DNA from: Odobenus rosmarus divergens
Lineage: Eukaryota; Chordata; Mammalia; Carnivora; Odobenidae
Assembly: GCF_000321225.1 (NCBI RefSeq)
Contig: NW_004450660.1
Span: 1,028,118 to 1,092,117, forward strand
Length of the DNA: 64,000 nucleotides
Direction of reading: 5' to 3'
The notes beneath the pieces were generated by a model, which was given only the letters and a program-made list of their open reading frames with translations, was not told where the DNA came from and did no database searches. A program made the translations under genes and the position numbers. Shown here in pieces: positions 44,570 through 56,135 of the stretch (position 1 is the stretch's first letter; each line of letters starts with the position of its first letter).

Positions 44570-46530
44570 AAAAAACTGATGGGAATGACACCCCTCTGTC
44601 TATCTAGGGTTCAGTGTCTGCTGGGATTTGGCAACCCATTTGTGCTTGCCCTCCAGCATCACTCCCCGTTCTAAGCACATGGCCAGCATTTCCTGCAGTC
44701 CTCCAAAAAAACTTCACAAGCCATCTAGGAGTCAGATTTTCTTATCCCTGAACTTCATGGGGAAACAGAGGCATGGAGGGATATGACGATGCATCTGCCT
44801 AGTTGGTGGGCGTCTATGGTTCCTTGGCCTCCCCTCCAGGGCTTTCTACCCTGGCATTATGCTGCCAGTTTGCCCATGCCTTGAGGTTAGTTGGGCTGCT
44901 GTGGAAGGTCAGTTTAGATGAGTCATTCAAATATTTGAATTGCCTTGCTGCTGCTTAGAAAGTGCCCTGAACATAGGCTTCCCTGCTGAGCATTTGAGGT
45001 GTGGTGCAGAATAAAACTGCACACACCTAGCCTGCCTCCGAAGCCCTGTGTCATGTGTTTACCATTCAGGCTCCATAAGTCTTAATCCACTTCATCCTCA
45101 ATAACAGCTTAGTCAGTATGAAGTGCTTCTATTAATAGCAGCAGATGAACATACACAATACCTGTCGTCTTGAAGGTGCTTTAGAAAACTATGCGCTGCC
45201 GTTTTTGTGTCTGTTTGGTCATAACTTTAACATTACATCTGGAACTTTATTCACATGGTGACATAGATGGACATATTTAGTAACTGGGAAGTCATGGGGC
45301 TATACCTAAGAGGTCCAGTAGAGAATTTAACGAGTCCCAGCTAACCACATTAGACCCATCATCTGCCACAAACTTATATTTTTGGGAGAATGGAAGAAAC
45401 TAGGCTTTACTAAGCATGTTTTAAGAATCTTTCGGTTTCCATGGAATTTAGAACTATAATGGTCCAGCAGGGGCAGAGGGAAGCCAGCTGTCAAAGGGTT
45501 AATAGGTCAGGTGACCTAAGGGCTAATATTAGAAACTCAGAAAGTGATCATTTGTTGAACTTACAGAAATGGAAGCTGGTAGGAAAAAGAAAGAAGGAGA
45601 GAGGGAGAGACAGCAAGACAGAGAGAAAAACATCTCATTGTTCATGTATCAGGAAAGGGGCCATTTAAAAAAGTATTGCCTGAAGAGATCCTGCGGCTGG
45701 TGGGTTCCCAGGGGGTGAGGAGAGTGAACAAGACAATTTGCTGGCAAAAGAAAATGCAGCTACACTGCTGTGGGATCCAGGAGGGCCAGGAGGTGCTTTA
45801 GCCCTTCTCCTCATTCAGCAGATGAGATGTGGTCCTTTGCCCAGAGCCACCTTTCAAGGATGAAAGGCTGAGACAGACACAGTGCGGATTGGAGAAGAAG
45901 GATGATGACAGGGAGAGAAGAAGAGAGAATCTGAGATGGACTAGATTCTTCAAGTTCCTGAAACAGAAATATACATAACATATCAAAAATACAAACATAT
46001 ACAACATTTAAACGTCTGTGTCCCTTCCAGGGGAAAATTCCGATTCCATGATTTCACTCCATGAATAAATCCACTTTGTCATTTATTTTGATGAATAAAA
46101 TGTTATTCACGGACTCAAGTCTATTTAGAAACATTTTACTATTTTACAACCTTATTGATTTGAACACAACGTAAAACCTGTTCTCTGCAGAAGCTTCTCG
46201 TTTTGATCTCCACATTATGACAATTCAGTTGCTAGTCAATCATACGAAGAGGGAAAATCTTTTGAGAATGGGCCTAAAGGTAGAAAACCATGGTAACATT
46301 TAATATACTGGTTATACTTCTGGAGGCGAATATACTCAGCATCAAAAGAACTGCAGTGGGTAGGGCAGTTTCGGGTTACACTTCCTTCTTCTTCGGCCAT
46401 AATTTTCGAGGAGTGCCACGCTAAGTCATAAAATCAGAATTACACACTAAATTGTACTCACAGGCTTGGGTATGATTACCGAGGTTTCTGGAGTGACTAA
46501 ATATTTTCATTAAGTGGCTAAATTGTGTAT
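44570..46530. other. Unassigned, repeat-poor stretch
   Basis: About 2 kb without a repeat I can name. GA-rich at 45585-45635. No exon recognised. Confidence 0.5.
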
Positions 46531-46532
46531 TT

Positions 46533-46765
46533 CTTTTTTTTCCTTCAAATTTATATTATGAAAATTTTCAAACATCAGAGAAGTTGAAGGAATCCTTCAA
46601 TAAACACCCATATAGCTCCTTCTTAGATTCAGTATGGTTAATATTTTGCTATATTTGCTTTTTCTTTCTCTGGACATTATATAGATTTATAATCTTTGAA
46701 ATTAAGTTGTAGTTATCATGATACTTTACTCCTAAATACTTCACCAAGCTTGACACTTTGTCATG
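46533..46765 (-). mobile_element. Old antisense L1M fragment
   Basis: Contains AAATTTTCAAACATCAGAGA, ACACCCATATAGCTCCTTCT and AGATTCAGTATGGTTAATAT, typical of an old L1M 3' UTR in antisense. Boundaries are approximate. Confidence 0.55.
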
Positions 46766-46769
46766 CCAT

Positions 46770-47885
46770 TAGAAAGTGAGAATTTTTGAACAGGTAAAGC
46801 CAAGTTATGTTTAGAAAAGGTGGGCAAGATGAATTGTCAGCATAACTTCTGGTAATGGAGGTTTCTAGCACTTAGCTAATTCTCACATTGATTTTCTGAT
46901 ACATGGTGCCATTTTATGAACCCTGCATAATAAATTCCATCTTGGTAGTTCTGGTTTCAATAATTTCAAGAGACAAAGCAAACCCATTTTAATTCTGTAC
47001 CTTTATGTCCATTTTCTTCATTGTTTCCTTCAAAACCACATCTTTGTTACAATGTTCTTTTGCACACCGTGGAAGACGAACTTGCTTTTCTCCTCCCAGC
47101 CTAGGAAGTACTAGAGTTATTTTGTAATATGTATTTGGGTGTGCTAAGGAGAGAGTTAAGCTCTCTTTAAGAGATCTCTTTAACAGGGTTAAGATCTCCT
47201 TTCAGTTAAGATCTTCCCTTATTTTGCCTGTGACTTGAATCATCTTCTGAGGTGGAGGATGTTAAATATCACATTAATACTTGCCAGTGATTATGAGACA
47301 TTACTGTATGTGCTGCATCACAATAATGGTTACCTTCTGCAGAAAAATAATTATATTCCTTTAATGTACTCCTAATATCTCTGCAACTTTTAACTGCTGT
47401 TTTGTTCCCAGCCCATCTTGTATACAAGTGCAGATCTTTGTGCCAGTTAATCAGTGGCTAGATTATAGATTATAGAAATTATTCATTAGAAAGCTATAGA
47501 TGTCCTCCTTTGTTTCAGAATACACCAGAGAATTTAATTCAAAGTTCTAAAAAAAATAGTTCTAGAAAATTTTTGACAGCTAGATGGGATATGAACATAA
47601 TGAACCAGCTACAAACGACACTCTCGAATATGTCAAAGTATTTTGTCGCGCCTTTCCTTCTTTTTATCAACCTCCTCTCCCTCACAACAGGTCGGCGTGT
47701 GGCACCCGTGACAAAGCCTCAACAATATTGGTCTAAAATTGGACAAAAGCCATTGTAATTGGATAATAATGATCTATAAAACAGTGAGAGCCAGTTGTTT
47801 TAGGTAAAAAGTAGTTAACCTATGTATCAAGCCCCCAGGAACCTGGCTCTGCATTGTGTATCTTGCGGCGATTCACGTAGACATT
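46770..47885. other. Unassigned, one ORF of slight interest
   Basis: An 82-codon plus ORF (47510-47758) contains a hydrophobic run (FVAPFLLFINLLSLTTG) followed by RRVAP. The hydrophobic run sits mid-ORF, which is not a clean signal peptide. No family recognised. Confidence 0.4.
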
Positions 47886-47888
47886 ATA

Positions 47889-48068
47889 GTCCAGTGGTTC
47901 TCAAAGCTCAGGGTGCCCAAGGATGACTGAGTGCCTGCAAACATGCTAATTCCTTGATCCTGATCTTAGAGGCTCTGATTTGGCAGATCAGGAGTGGAGC
48001 CCAGGAATCTACATTCTTTTCAGGTCCCCACGTGATTATGATGCAGGCCATGGGAACATGCTTTGACT
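47889..48068 (+). mobile_element. MER5A-like hAT-Charlie fragment
   Basis: Starts CAGTGGTTCTCAAAGCTCAG and continues with GAGGCTCTGATTTGGCAGAT and CCAGGAATCTACATTCTTTT, the order expected for MER5A. The terminal CAGTGGTTCTCAA motif is present. Non-coding. Confidence 0.75.
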
Positions 48069-48334
48069 TATATTGTTACTGGCACCTAAGATGCCAAGAA
48101 GGTGGGTCACTGCTAAGCCCGATCCATTATATGTAAGCTGACTTAATACTTGTCTTTGCTGGTTGACCAGTGCTAATGGTCCTCATTGCGTCCCAGATCT
48201 GTCACTGCTCAGAAGGAACAAAGGACTGGTATGCTGTAAATAACAATCTTTGTGTGGGCTGGCTCTGAAAAGGAGACTTTGTCTCCCTGTCAGCTCTGAA
48301 ACAAACTTATATGACAGGACACCTGTCCAGTAGT

Positions 48335-48527
48335 TTTTTTTTTTTAAGATTTTATTTATTTATTTGACAGAGATACAGCGAGAGAGGGAACACAGGCAGG
48401 GGGAGTAGGAGAGGGAGAAGCAGGCTTCCCGCCGAGGAGGGAGTCCAATGTAGGGCTTGATCGCAGGACCCTGGGATCATGACCTGAGCCGAAGGCAGAC
48501 ACTTAACGACTGAGCCACCCAGGCGCC
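48335..48527 (-). mobile_element. CAN-SINE, minus
   Basis: TSD CCTGTCCAGTAGT at 48322-48334 and 48528-48540, exact. Confidence 0.97.
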
Positions 48528-48548
48528 CCTGTCCAGTAGTATTTAAAT

Positions 48549-48553
<5 letters not shown>

Positions 48554-48579
<26 letters not shown>
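48554..48579. repeat. (GT)n microsatellite
   Basis: About 13 GT units between two SINEs, followed by GCACGCATGTGCGTG. Confidence 0.95.
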
Positions 48580-48646
48580 CACGCATGTGCGTGGGCATAG
48601 CTATTGGACCCAAGGTTAGTATTTCAAGGGTCTACCCCACACTTCT

Positions 48647-48838
48647 TTTTTTTTTTTTAAGATTTTATTTATTTATTTGAGAGAGAGAGAGAGAAACAGC
48701 ATGAGAGGGGAGAAGGTCAGAGGGAGAAGCAGGCTCCCCGCTGAGCCGGGAGCCTGATGTGGGACTCAATCCCAGGACCCCGGGATCATGACCTGAGCCG
48801 AAGGCAGTCGCTTAACCAACTGAGCCACACAGGCACCC
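48647..48838 (-). mobile_element. CAN-SINE, minus
   Basis: TSD TACCCCACACTTCT at 48633-48646 and 48839-48852, exact. Confidence 0.97.
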
Positions 48839-49052
48839 TACCCCACACTTCTGATAAAGTTTGGCTATAATGTGACATATGCACTCATAAAAATCACCAT
48901 GCTATGCACAACAGTGCAAGAAACACCACAGGGCTTATGGGAAAAGATGGGATCAGAGAGACAACACTCCAAAACTTGATCAGTGACACAGTACAGATAA
49001 AGGTATAGGAACCTAATAAAAATGCTAGCACCGTTTTACACATGTTAAATGG

Positions 49053-49101
49053 TTAAGAAATTCATAAGTAGCCTCATGATTTAAGAAATTCATAAGCAGC
49101 C
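49053..49101. repeat. 28-bp-period tandem duplication
   Basis: TTAAGAAATTCATAAGTAGCC at 49053-49073 is repeated with one change at 49081-49101, separated by 7 bases. It abuts the RPL7 pseudogene. Confidence 0.8.
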
Positions 49102-49344
49102 AGAAAAAAGGGTATGGAAGAGGAGAAAAAGAAGGTTCCTGCTGTGCCAGAAACCATTAAGACGAAGAAAAGGAATATTGCAGAGCTGAAGATCAAGCAC
49201 CTGAGAAATTTGCCCAAAAGATGCCTCAAAAGGCAAGGAGGAAGCTTATCTATGAACAAGCTAAGCACCATAATAGGGAAAATTGGAGGATGTACAGAAG
49301 TAAGATTTGAATTTTGAGGTTGGCAAGAAAAGTGAGCAACTTCT

Positions 49345-49694
49345 TTTTTTTTTTTTTTTTAAGATTTTATTTATGGGACACCTGGGTGGCTCAGTTGGTT
49401 AAGTGTCTGCCTTCGACTCAGGTCATGATCTCAGGGTCCTGGGATCGAGTCCCACTGCTCAGCCGGGAGTCTGCTTCTCCCTCTGCCCCTCCCCCTGCTT
49501 GTGCTTTCTCTCTCGCTCGCTCTCTCTCAAATAAATAAATAAAATGTTTAAAAAGAGAGAGAGTGAGCATGAGCAGGGAGAGGGACAGAGGGAGAGGGAG
49601 AAGCAGACTCCCCGCTGAGCAGGGTGCCCCAGATCATGACCTGAGCCCAAGGCAGACACTTAACCAACTAAGCCACCCAGGCCCTCTGAAGAGA
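49345..49694 (-). mobile_element. CAN-SINE, minus, holding a second SINE
   Basis: The outer minus SINE spans 49345-49374 and 49557-49694. TSD GAGCAACTTCT at 49334-49344 and 49695-49705 lies in RPL7 coding sequence. Confidence 0.94.
49375..49556 (+). mobile_element. CAN-SINE, plus, nested in the minus SINE
   Basis: GGGACACCTGGGTGGCTCAG to AAATAAAATGTTTAAAAAG. It sits in the TTTATTTATT region of the outer SINE, which resumes right after it. A short deletion in the body removed the GGGCTCCCTG part. Confidence 0.94.
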
Positions 49695-50029
49695 GAGCAA
49701 CTTCTATGTAACTGTGGAACTCAAATGGGCATTTGTTTTCAGGATCAGAGGTATCAATGGTGTGAGCCCAAAGATCCAAAAGCTGTTGACACTTCGTCAC
49801 CTGTGTCAGCTCTTCCGTGGCATCTCTGTGAAACTCAGCAAGGCTTCTGTTAACATGTTGAGAATGGTGGAGCCGTTTACAGCACGGGGTACCAAAGCCT
49901 GAAGTCAGTAAATGAATTGATCTACCCGCGTGGTCATAGCAAAATCGACAAAAAAGTCAATCGTCCCGACAAATAACACTTTGATTGCTCCAACATTTGG
50001 TGAATAGGGCATCATCTGCATGGAAGATC

Positions 50030-50230
50030 TTTTCTTTTTTTAAGATTTTATTCATTTATTTGACAGAGAGAGACACAGCGAGAGAGGGAACACAAGCAGG
50101 GGGAGTGGGGTAGGGAGAAGCAGGCTCCCCGCTTGAGCAGGGAGCCTGATGCGGGGCTCGATCCCAGGACCCCAGGATCCTGACCCCTGTGGAAGGCAGA
50201 CGCTTAACGACTGAGCCACCCAGTCGCCAA
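50030..50230 (-). mobile_element. CAN-SINE, minus, in RPL7 pseudogene
   Basis: TSD TGCATGGAAGATC (50017-50029) and TGCACGGAGGATC (50231-50243), two mismatches. It splits the RPL7 C-terminal part. Confidence 0.95.
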
Positions 50231-50510
50231 TGCACGGAGGATCCTATTCATGAAATCGCAACTGTTGGAAAATGCTTCAGAGAGGGAAACAACTTCCCAT
50301 GGCCCTTCCGATTGTCTTCTCCTTGAGGCAAGAAGGAAGACAAAGGTCACGGATTTTGTAGAAGGTGGAGATGGTGACAGCCGGGAAGACCAGGTCAGTA
50401 GTCTCCTTAGAAGGTTGAAGTAAGGTGTCTCCCACGACTCTAATCTGGTCAGTTAATAAACAGTGACCGATTTCAAGTGGGAAAAAAAAAAAAGGAAATT
50501 TACAAGTAAG

Positions 50511-51610
50511 ACAATAAACATGGCATTTTGCCTTAAGAAGCCTTCAAATCTGAGGACCTAGATGTTGAACAGGTTGCAGTTTGTGATTCACTACAAAGTG
50601 GTAGGAAGGTAGGTTATCTAAACCCAGAGGAAAGCCTGTAACAGCACATGTGGATGGGCATGTTAACACCTGCCGTGAACTGAGATAGGTGGTAGATATT
50701 TGAGGGGTGTGCGTGCGCATGTGCACTTCGGGTATCCCAGGCCACTCGGTTCTGCTGAGTGCAGTGTTCTGCTTCCATCCAGTTTCTCACTTGTAAGAGC
50801 TCACCTCACACAGCAAAGGTAAATGTGCACCGTACTCCTATTGTTTCCTAATATATCAATCACATTGGACCAAATTTGTGTTTTTAAGACAAGCATTATT
50901 GCATAACTGACTCTGCCTGTGAGGAATTCACCTCAGAAGTAATAGTTTCAAGTTGCCTAGACTCTGAGGGTAGCCAGGAGGGCATTACTGGCCTACAAGG
51001 AGTGGTGTCTGTCGAAGATGGTTTGGGGACCGAACATATGAAGGTAGAGGTAGTGCTGTCACTTCTACCTTCTCAGCTGTCCACATGGCAATGAAAGATT
51101 CTCATAGGTATTATCTTGGAGTCTCATAGGTGTTACCTTTTCCCATATTTTCTTAGACTGACCTAGATTAGCAATTACCCAAGGGTTTAGGATATCTAGG
51201 TATAGAAAAAAAACAACAACATTAGGGTAGGGTTCAGAGGACTCGTATTTTATGCTTAGCTCGGCAAGCTATGTGACTTTACGCAAGGCCCTTTATTTCT
51301 CTTGGATTCATTTCCTCATCTGAAAAATACAAAGACTTAACTGCATTTTCTTTCTCTAAGATCCGTCCTGGCTCCAATATCTTTTGACTCTGAGGCCTGA
51401 CATGTTGATTAAATGTAGAGAAAATGAACACTTTTTGACCCCTTCAAAACTTTCCATGTGGCTCAGCAATATTTTTTTCCTCATCACAGGTTGTCTTCCT
51501 TGGTCATTTCCCGAAGTGAAAATTCCAAGTTGTTATGCCCCTCAATCTCTGCCTCCACCAACAGATGGAATTCACTGAGGCAGATCGAGTCTGAGCTTAT
51601 AAAACTCCTT
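50511..51610. other. No gene recognised
   Basis: No named repeat, short ORFs only. Confidence 0.55.
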
Positions 51611-51612
51611 TA

Positions 51613-52520
51613 TTTATTTTGTTAACAGCTTTATTGAAGTAAAATTGACATACAATAAACTATATATATTTAAAGTATACAATTTGATAAGTTTTGACCT
51701 ATGCATACACCCATGAAACCACCCCCACCAAGATAAGGAATATATCCAACACCCCCAAATGTTTGCTCATGCCCCTTTGTAATTAATTCCTTCCTCTCCT
51801 GTTCCTCCTCATTCTTTCTTTCCATGCCCAGGCAACCACCAGTCTGCTTTCTGTCATTATAGACTAGTTTGTAATTTCTAGAATGGTAGGGAAATAAAAT
51901 CCTACAGTATGTACTATTGTTTTGTCTGGTTTCTTTCACTTGGCATAATTATTTTGAGATCTACCCATGTTCCTTTTGTTAATAAAAAGGAATAATAAAA
52001 GGAGGGAGGTAATAGTCTATCACATGAATACACCACAGTTTGTTTATACACTTACTTGTTGATGGACATTTGAGTGGTTTCCAGGGTTTTAGCCGTTACA
52101 AATAAAATTGCTATAAATATTTTTTTACAAGTCTTTGTATGGACATATGCTTTCATTTCTCTCGTGTAAATACTTAGAAATCTAAAGGCTGGATCATATA
52201 TGGTAAATGGATATTTCACTTCTTTAGAAATTACCCAACGGTTTTCCAAAGCAGTTGTACCATTTACATTCCCATCAGCATTATATGAATATTCCAAATT
52301 TTCCATATCCTTGCCAAAACTTAGTACGGTCAGAATTTTAAATTTTTGTCATCTAATAGGTATGTAGTGATCTCTCATTGTGGTTTTAATTTGCATTTCC
52401 CCAATGACTAACAATGTTGAGCATCTTTTCATATGTTTATTTTCCATCTGTATATCTTCTTTGGGGAATGTGTGTTCAAACATTTTGTCCAATTTAAAAA
52501 ATTGGGTTGTTCTCTATTTA
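51613..52520 (-). mobile_element. Antisense L1MA-like 3' end
   Basis: Starts with TTTATTGAAGTAAAATTGAC, then ACACCCATGAAACCACCCCC, GATGGACATTTGAGTGGTTT and TGGTTTTAATTTGCATTTCC (52381-52400): L1MA-type 3' UTR and ORF2 end in antisense. ORF2 seems to continue at 53226 after another L1 piece. Confidence 0.85.
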
Positions 52521-53014
52521 TTGAGTTTGCTTTAAATTGTGATAAAATACATTTAATATAAAATTTACCATCTTAACCACTTTTATGTGTAAAATTCAAT
52601 AGCATTAAGTATTGTTGTGTTACTATCACCACCTTCCTTTGCCAGAACTCTTTCATTCTGATAAACCGGAACTCTGTATCATTAAACAATAACTGTTTAT
52701 TTTTTCCTCACCCCCAGCTGTGACAACCACCATTCTACATTCTGTCCCTAAGAATTTGAGGACTCTCGGGTATCTCGTTATCAGTGGAATCATATAGTAT
52801 TTGTTTGTGACTGGCTTATTTCATTTAGCATAATTTCCTCAAGATTCATCCAAACTGTAGTATATGTCAGGATTTTTTTTTAAGGCCAAATATTTCATTG
52901 TGTGTACATAACACATTTTTTTTTTAGTCCATTCCTCCATAAATGGACATGGGTTGCTTTCACCTTTCAGTTTATTGTGAATAATGCTGCAATGAACAAG
53001 AGTGCACAAATATC
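52521..53014 (-). mobile_element. Second antisense L1 3' end, nested
   Basis: A second L1 3' end starts here (AATTTACCATCTTAACCACT, TCATTTAGCATAATTTCCTC, AATAATGCTGCAATGAACAA), in the same direction as the element before it. It probably inserted into the longer antisense L1 that resumes at 53226. Confidence 0.7.
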
Positions 53015-53030
53015 TGAGTTCCCGCTTTTA

Positions 53031-53209
53031 TTTTATCTTTGAGAGAGAGAGAGAGAGCGAGAGCATGAGCACAGGCAGGGGGAGGGTTAGAGGGAGAAGC
53101 AGACTCCCCACTGAGCAGGGAGCCCAGCATGGGACTTGATCCTAGGACCATGGGATCATGACCTGAGCCGAAGGCAGAAGTTTAACTGACTGAGCCACCC
53201 AGGTGTCCC
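53031..53209 (-). mobile_element. CAN-SINE, minus
   Basis: TSD TGAGTTCCCGCTTTTA (53015-53030) and TGAGTCCCTGCTTTTA (53210-53225), two mismatches. In antisense L1. Confidence 0.94.
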
Positions 53210-53349
53210 TGAGTCCCTGCTTTTAAATCTCATTACTGAGTTTTGAGAGTTCTTTATATATATAGTCAATATAAGACCTTTATAAAAAATATGATTCACA
53301 AACATTTTCTCCCAGTTTGTGGCTGGCCTGCCTTTCTTTCTTTCTTTCT

Positions 53350-53460
53350 TTTTTCTTAAGATTCTATTTTTAAGTAATCTCCACACCCAGTGTAGGGGTT
53401 GAACTCACAATCCTGAGATCAAGAGTTGTACACTCCCCTAAATGAGCCAGCCAGGTGCCC
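53350..53460 (-). mobile_element. Short tRNA-Lys SINE, minus
   Basis: TTTTTAAGTAATCTCCACAC to GCCAGCCAGGTGCCCC, with a TTTC-rich tail at its left. Confidence 0.85.
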
Positions 53461-54017
53461 CATCTGGGGCTTTTCATCTTCATTTTCTGAAAAATGTCTT
53501 TTGAAGATCAGAAATTTTTAATTTTGTTTAAATACAATTTGTAATTTTTTTTTCCTTCTTGGCTTTATATCTAAGAAATTTTGCTTAACTTGAGATCACA
53601 ACAGTTTGGGAATTTCTCCTGTTTTGTTATAAGTTTTATAGTTTTAGGTTTTAGGATTCTATCTATAATCCATTTTGAGTTAATTTTTTAATGACACAAG
53701 ATATCGATCAGAATTCATTTTGGAGTATATGAATATCCGCTTGCTCCAACATTACTTGTGAAAAAAGCTATCTTTTCTCCACTACATTGGTTTTGCACCT
53801 TTGTCAAAAGTCAGCTGTTCATATATGTGTAGGTTTCTTTCTGGACTCTCTAGTCTGACTCCTTGATCTATTTGTCTCTCTCAACGCCACACTATCTTGA
53901 TTACTGTAGCTTTACAGTAGGTCTTGACATGAGGTTGTGTTAGTCTTCCAATTTTGCTTTTCGTTTTTCAAAGACATCTTGGCAATTTAAGTCCTTTGCA
54001 CTGCCATATGAATTTTA

Positions 54018-54062
54018 CTTTTTTATTTTATTTTATTTTATTTTATTTTAATTTTATTTTAT
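54018..54062. repeat. (ATTTT)n microsatellite
   Basis: About nine imperfect TTTTA units inside antisense L1. Confidence 0.93.
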
Positions 54063-55251
54063 GCCATATTGCTCTGGTTAGGCCCACCAATAAAATGTTG
54101 AATAGAAATGGTCAAAGTGCATGTTCTCATCTTATTCCTGAATTTATGGGGGATGAACATTTAATTTCCACCATTAAATATGATGTTAGCCATACATTTT
54201 TTGGTTTGTTTGTTTGTTTGTTTTTGAGGCTACACTTTATCAGACTAAGTAAGTTCCCTTCTATTCCCAGTTTTCTCAGAGTTTTTGTTTGTTTGTTAGT
54301 TTATTAGGGAACAGTTTTTTTTTTCTGGATGTATTTACATGATTACACTGGGTTCTTGTTTTATTTTTTTAGCTAAAAAAAGTATAGTGAATGATGTTGA
54401 TTGATATTTGAATAGTAAGCTAATCTTGTATTCTCTGTATTCTTCAAGTCCCATGTAATGTGGAATACATGAGGATAGATGCCATGAAATCATAATGTTT
54501 TATCATTTTTATGTATTGTTGTATACAGTTTACACTTACAACTTTATTTGGAATATTTGTGTGTGTGTTCATGACGGTTATTGGTCTGTGGTTTTCTTTT
54601 CTTCTCTGTCTGGTTTTGGTATCAGGGTTATGCTGGCCTCATAGAATGAATTGGGAAGTATTCCATCCGCTTCAATTTACCAGAAGAGTTTGTACATAAC
54701 TGGCATTTTTTTTCTTCCTTAAATATTTGGAGGAACTTGGTAAAGCCACTGGCTCTGGAGTTTTCTTTGGAGAAGGGGAGGTTAACTACAAATTCAATTT
54801 CTTTATTAGCTATAACGCTATTCAAATTATCTATTTCTTCTTGAGTGAAGGTTCATAATTTGCAGAATCTGTCCCCTTTTTCATCTAAGTTGTTGAATTT
54901 ATTAGCACAAAGTTATTCATAATACTTTCTTATTATTATGTTAACATTAGTTGTATTTGTAGGGGTATCACTTCTCTCATTCCTGACATTGGTAATTTGT
55001 GTCTTCTTTTTCTTTTTCTGATCCGTCTGGCTAGAGGTTTATCAATTTTAATGATTTTAAAGAACCAGCTTTTAGTTTCACTATTTTTTGCTATTGTTTT
55101 TCTGTTTTATATTTCATTGCTTTCCGCTCTGATTTTTATCATTTTCTTTCTTCTGCCACTTTGAATTTGCTTCTTTTTTCCTAGTTTCATAAGGCAAAAG
55201 TTAGGCATTTATTCCTCTAAATTTCCTTCTAAGTTGTATTTTTAAGGGCTG

Positions 55252-55790
55252 TGTTAGAGTCCTGTTGACTTTGTAACAAATTTCCCCAAACTTAATGGCT
55301 TAAAACAATACAAAATTGTCCTTTTACAATTTTGGAGGTTAAAAGTGCAAATTCAGATTTATTGAGCTAAAGTCAAGGTGTTGACGGGGCTGGTTCCTTC
55401 TGGAATCTTTGAGGAGAGACTATGTTTCTTTGCCCTTTTCAGCTTTTTTTTTTTTTTTTTTTTTTTTAAGTAATCTGTATACCCAATGTGGGTCTCAAAC
55501 TCACAACTCTGAGGTCAAGAATCACATGCTCCACCAACTGAGCCAGCCCGGCATCCCTTTTCCAGCTTGCCCTCTCTTCAGATTCTGACCCCTCCTCAGT
55601 TCTCATATAAGGATTACTGTGATTGCATTGGCCTACTCTGATAATTCAAGATAATCTCCCTGTCTCAAGGTTCTTAATTTATCACATCTGCAAAGTCCCT
55701 TTCCTGATATAAGGTAACATTCACAGGTTCTAGAGATTGGGATGTAGATATTTTGGGGGGCCATTTTTTATTCTACCACTCAGGCATCCT
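55252..55790 (-). mobile_element. MLT1-like LTR, antisense, split by a SINE
   Basis: GTAACAAATTTCCCCAAACT, AATGGCTTAAAACAATACAA, AAGTCAAGGTGTTGACGGGG, then after a short SINE AATTCAAGATAATCTCCCTG and TTTTGGGGGGCCATTTTTTA. This is a typical antisense LTR of the MaLR type, inserted in L1 ORF2. Confidence 0.7.
55445..55556 (-). mobile_element. Short tRNA-Lys SINE, minus
   Basis: T22 then AAGTAATCTGTATACCCAAT to GCCAGCCCGGCATCCC. Flanked by CCCTTTTCAGC and CCTTTTCCAGC. In an LTR. Confidence 0.88.
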
Positions 55791-55902
55791 ATATAGTTTG
55801 GTATGTTGTGTTTTCATTTGTACTCAGTTCAAAATATTTTTTAATTTTAATTTTGATTATTTTTCTTTGTCCCCTTTGTTGTTTAAAAGTGTGTTAGTTT
55901 CC

Positions 55903-56112
55903 GGGGTGCCTGGGTGGCTCAGTCGTTAAGTGTCTGCCTTCGGCTCAGGTCATGATCCCAGGGTCCTGGGATCAAGCCCCGCATCGGGCTCCCTGCTCAG
56001 CAGGAAGCCTGCTTCTCCCTCTCCCACTCCCCCTGCTTGTGGTCCCTCTCTCGCTGTGTTACTCTGTCAAATAAATAAAATCTTAAAAAATTAAAAAATA
56101 AATAAAATAAAT
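55903..56112 (+). mobile_element. CAN-SINE, plus
   Basis: GGGGTGCCTGGGTGGCTCAG to a long AAATA tail. TSD AAAAGTGTGTTAGTTTCC at 55885-55902 and 56113-56130, exact 18 bp. Confidence 0.97.
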
Positions 56113-56135
56113 AAAAGTGTGTTAGTTTCCAATTA

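Larger units (their letters stand above)
49113..50493 (+). pseudogene. RPL7P: RPL7 processed pseudogene, broken by SINEs
   Basis: This is a retrocopy of the mRNA for 60S ribosomal protein L7 (uL30). Three segments are visible. 49113-49344 holds the N-terminal part (translation starts [16 protein letters not shown]). 49695-50029 holds the central part, with [16 protein letters not shown] and the [14 protein letters not shown] stretch. 50231-50423 holds the C-terminal part (DFVEGGDGDSREDQV) up to a TAA at 50421-50423. Frameshifts and stops break the frame, for example where the region around 49245-49320 changes frame and meets TGA. An AATAAA lies at 50455-50460 and an A-rich tail at 50481-50493. 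Two SINE blocks interrupt it. Possible flanking duplication: AAGAAATTCATAAGTAG-like sequence at 49083-49098 and AGGAAATTTACAAGTAA at about 50493, roughly 12 of 16 matching, so only suggestive. Not coding. Confidence 0.95.
53226..55250 (-). mobile_element. Antisense L1 ORF2 remnant
   Basis: Continuous L1 ORF2 in antisense: ACATTTTCTCCCAGTTTGTG, TTGATTACTGTAGCTTTACA, ATGCTGGCCTCATAGAATGA and TTTCCTAGTTTCATAAGGCA. A short tRNA-Lys SINE (53350-53460) and an ATTTT microsatellite (54018-54062) interrupt it. Non-coding. Confidence 0.85.

Noticed and set aside
47510..47758. Idea that the hydrophobic ORF is the start of a retroviral envelope gene
   Set aside because: No further envelope motif, no LTR nearby, and the frame ends at once. 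Kept only as a weak observation.
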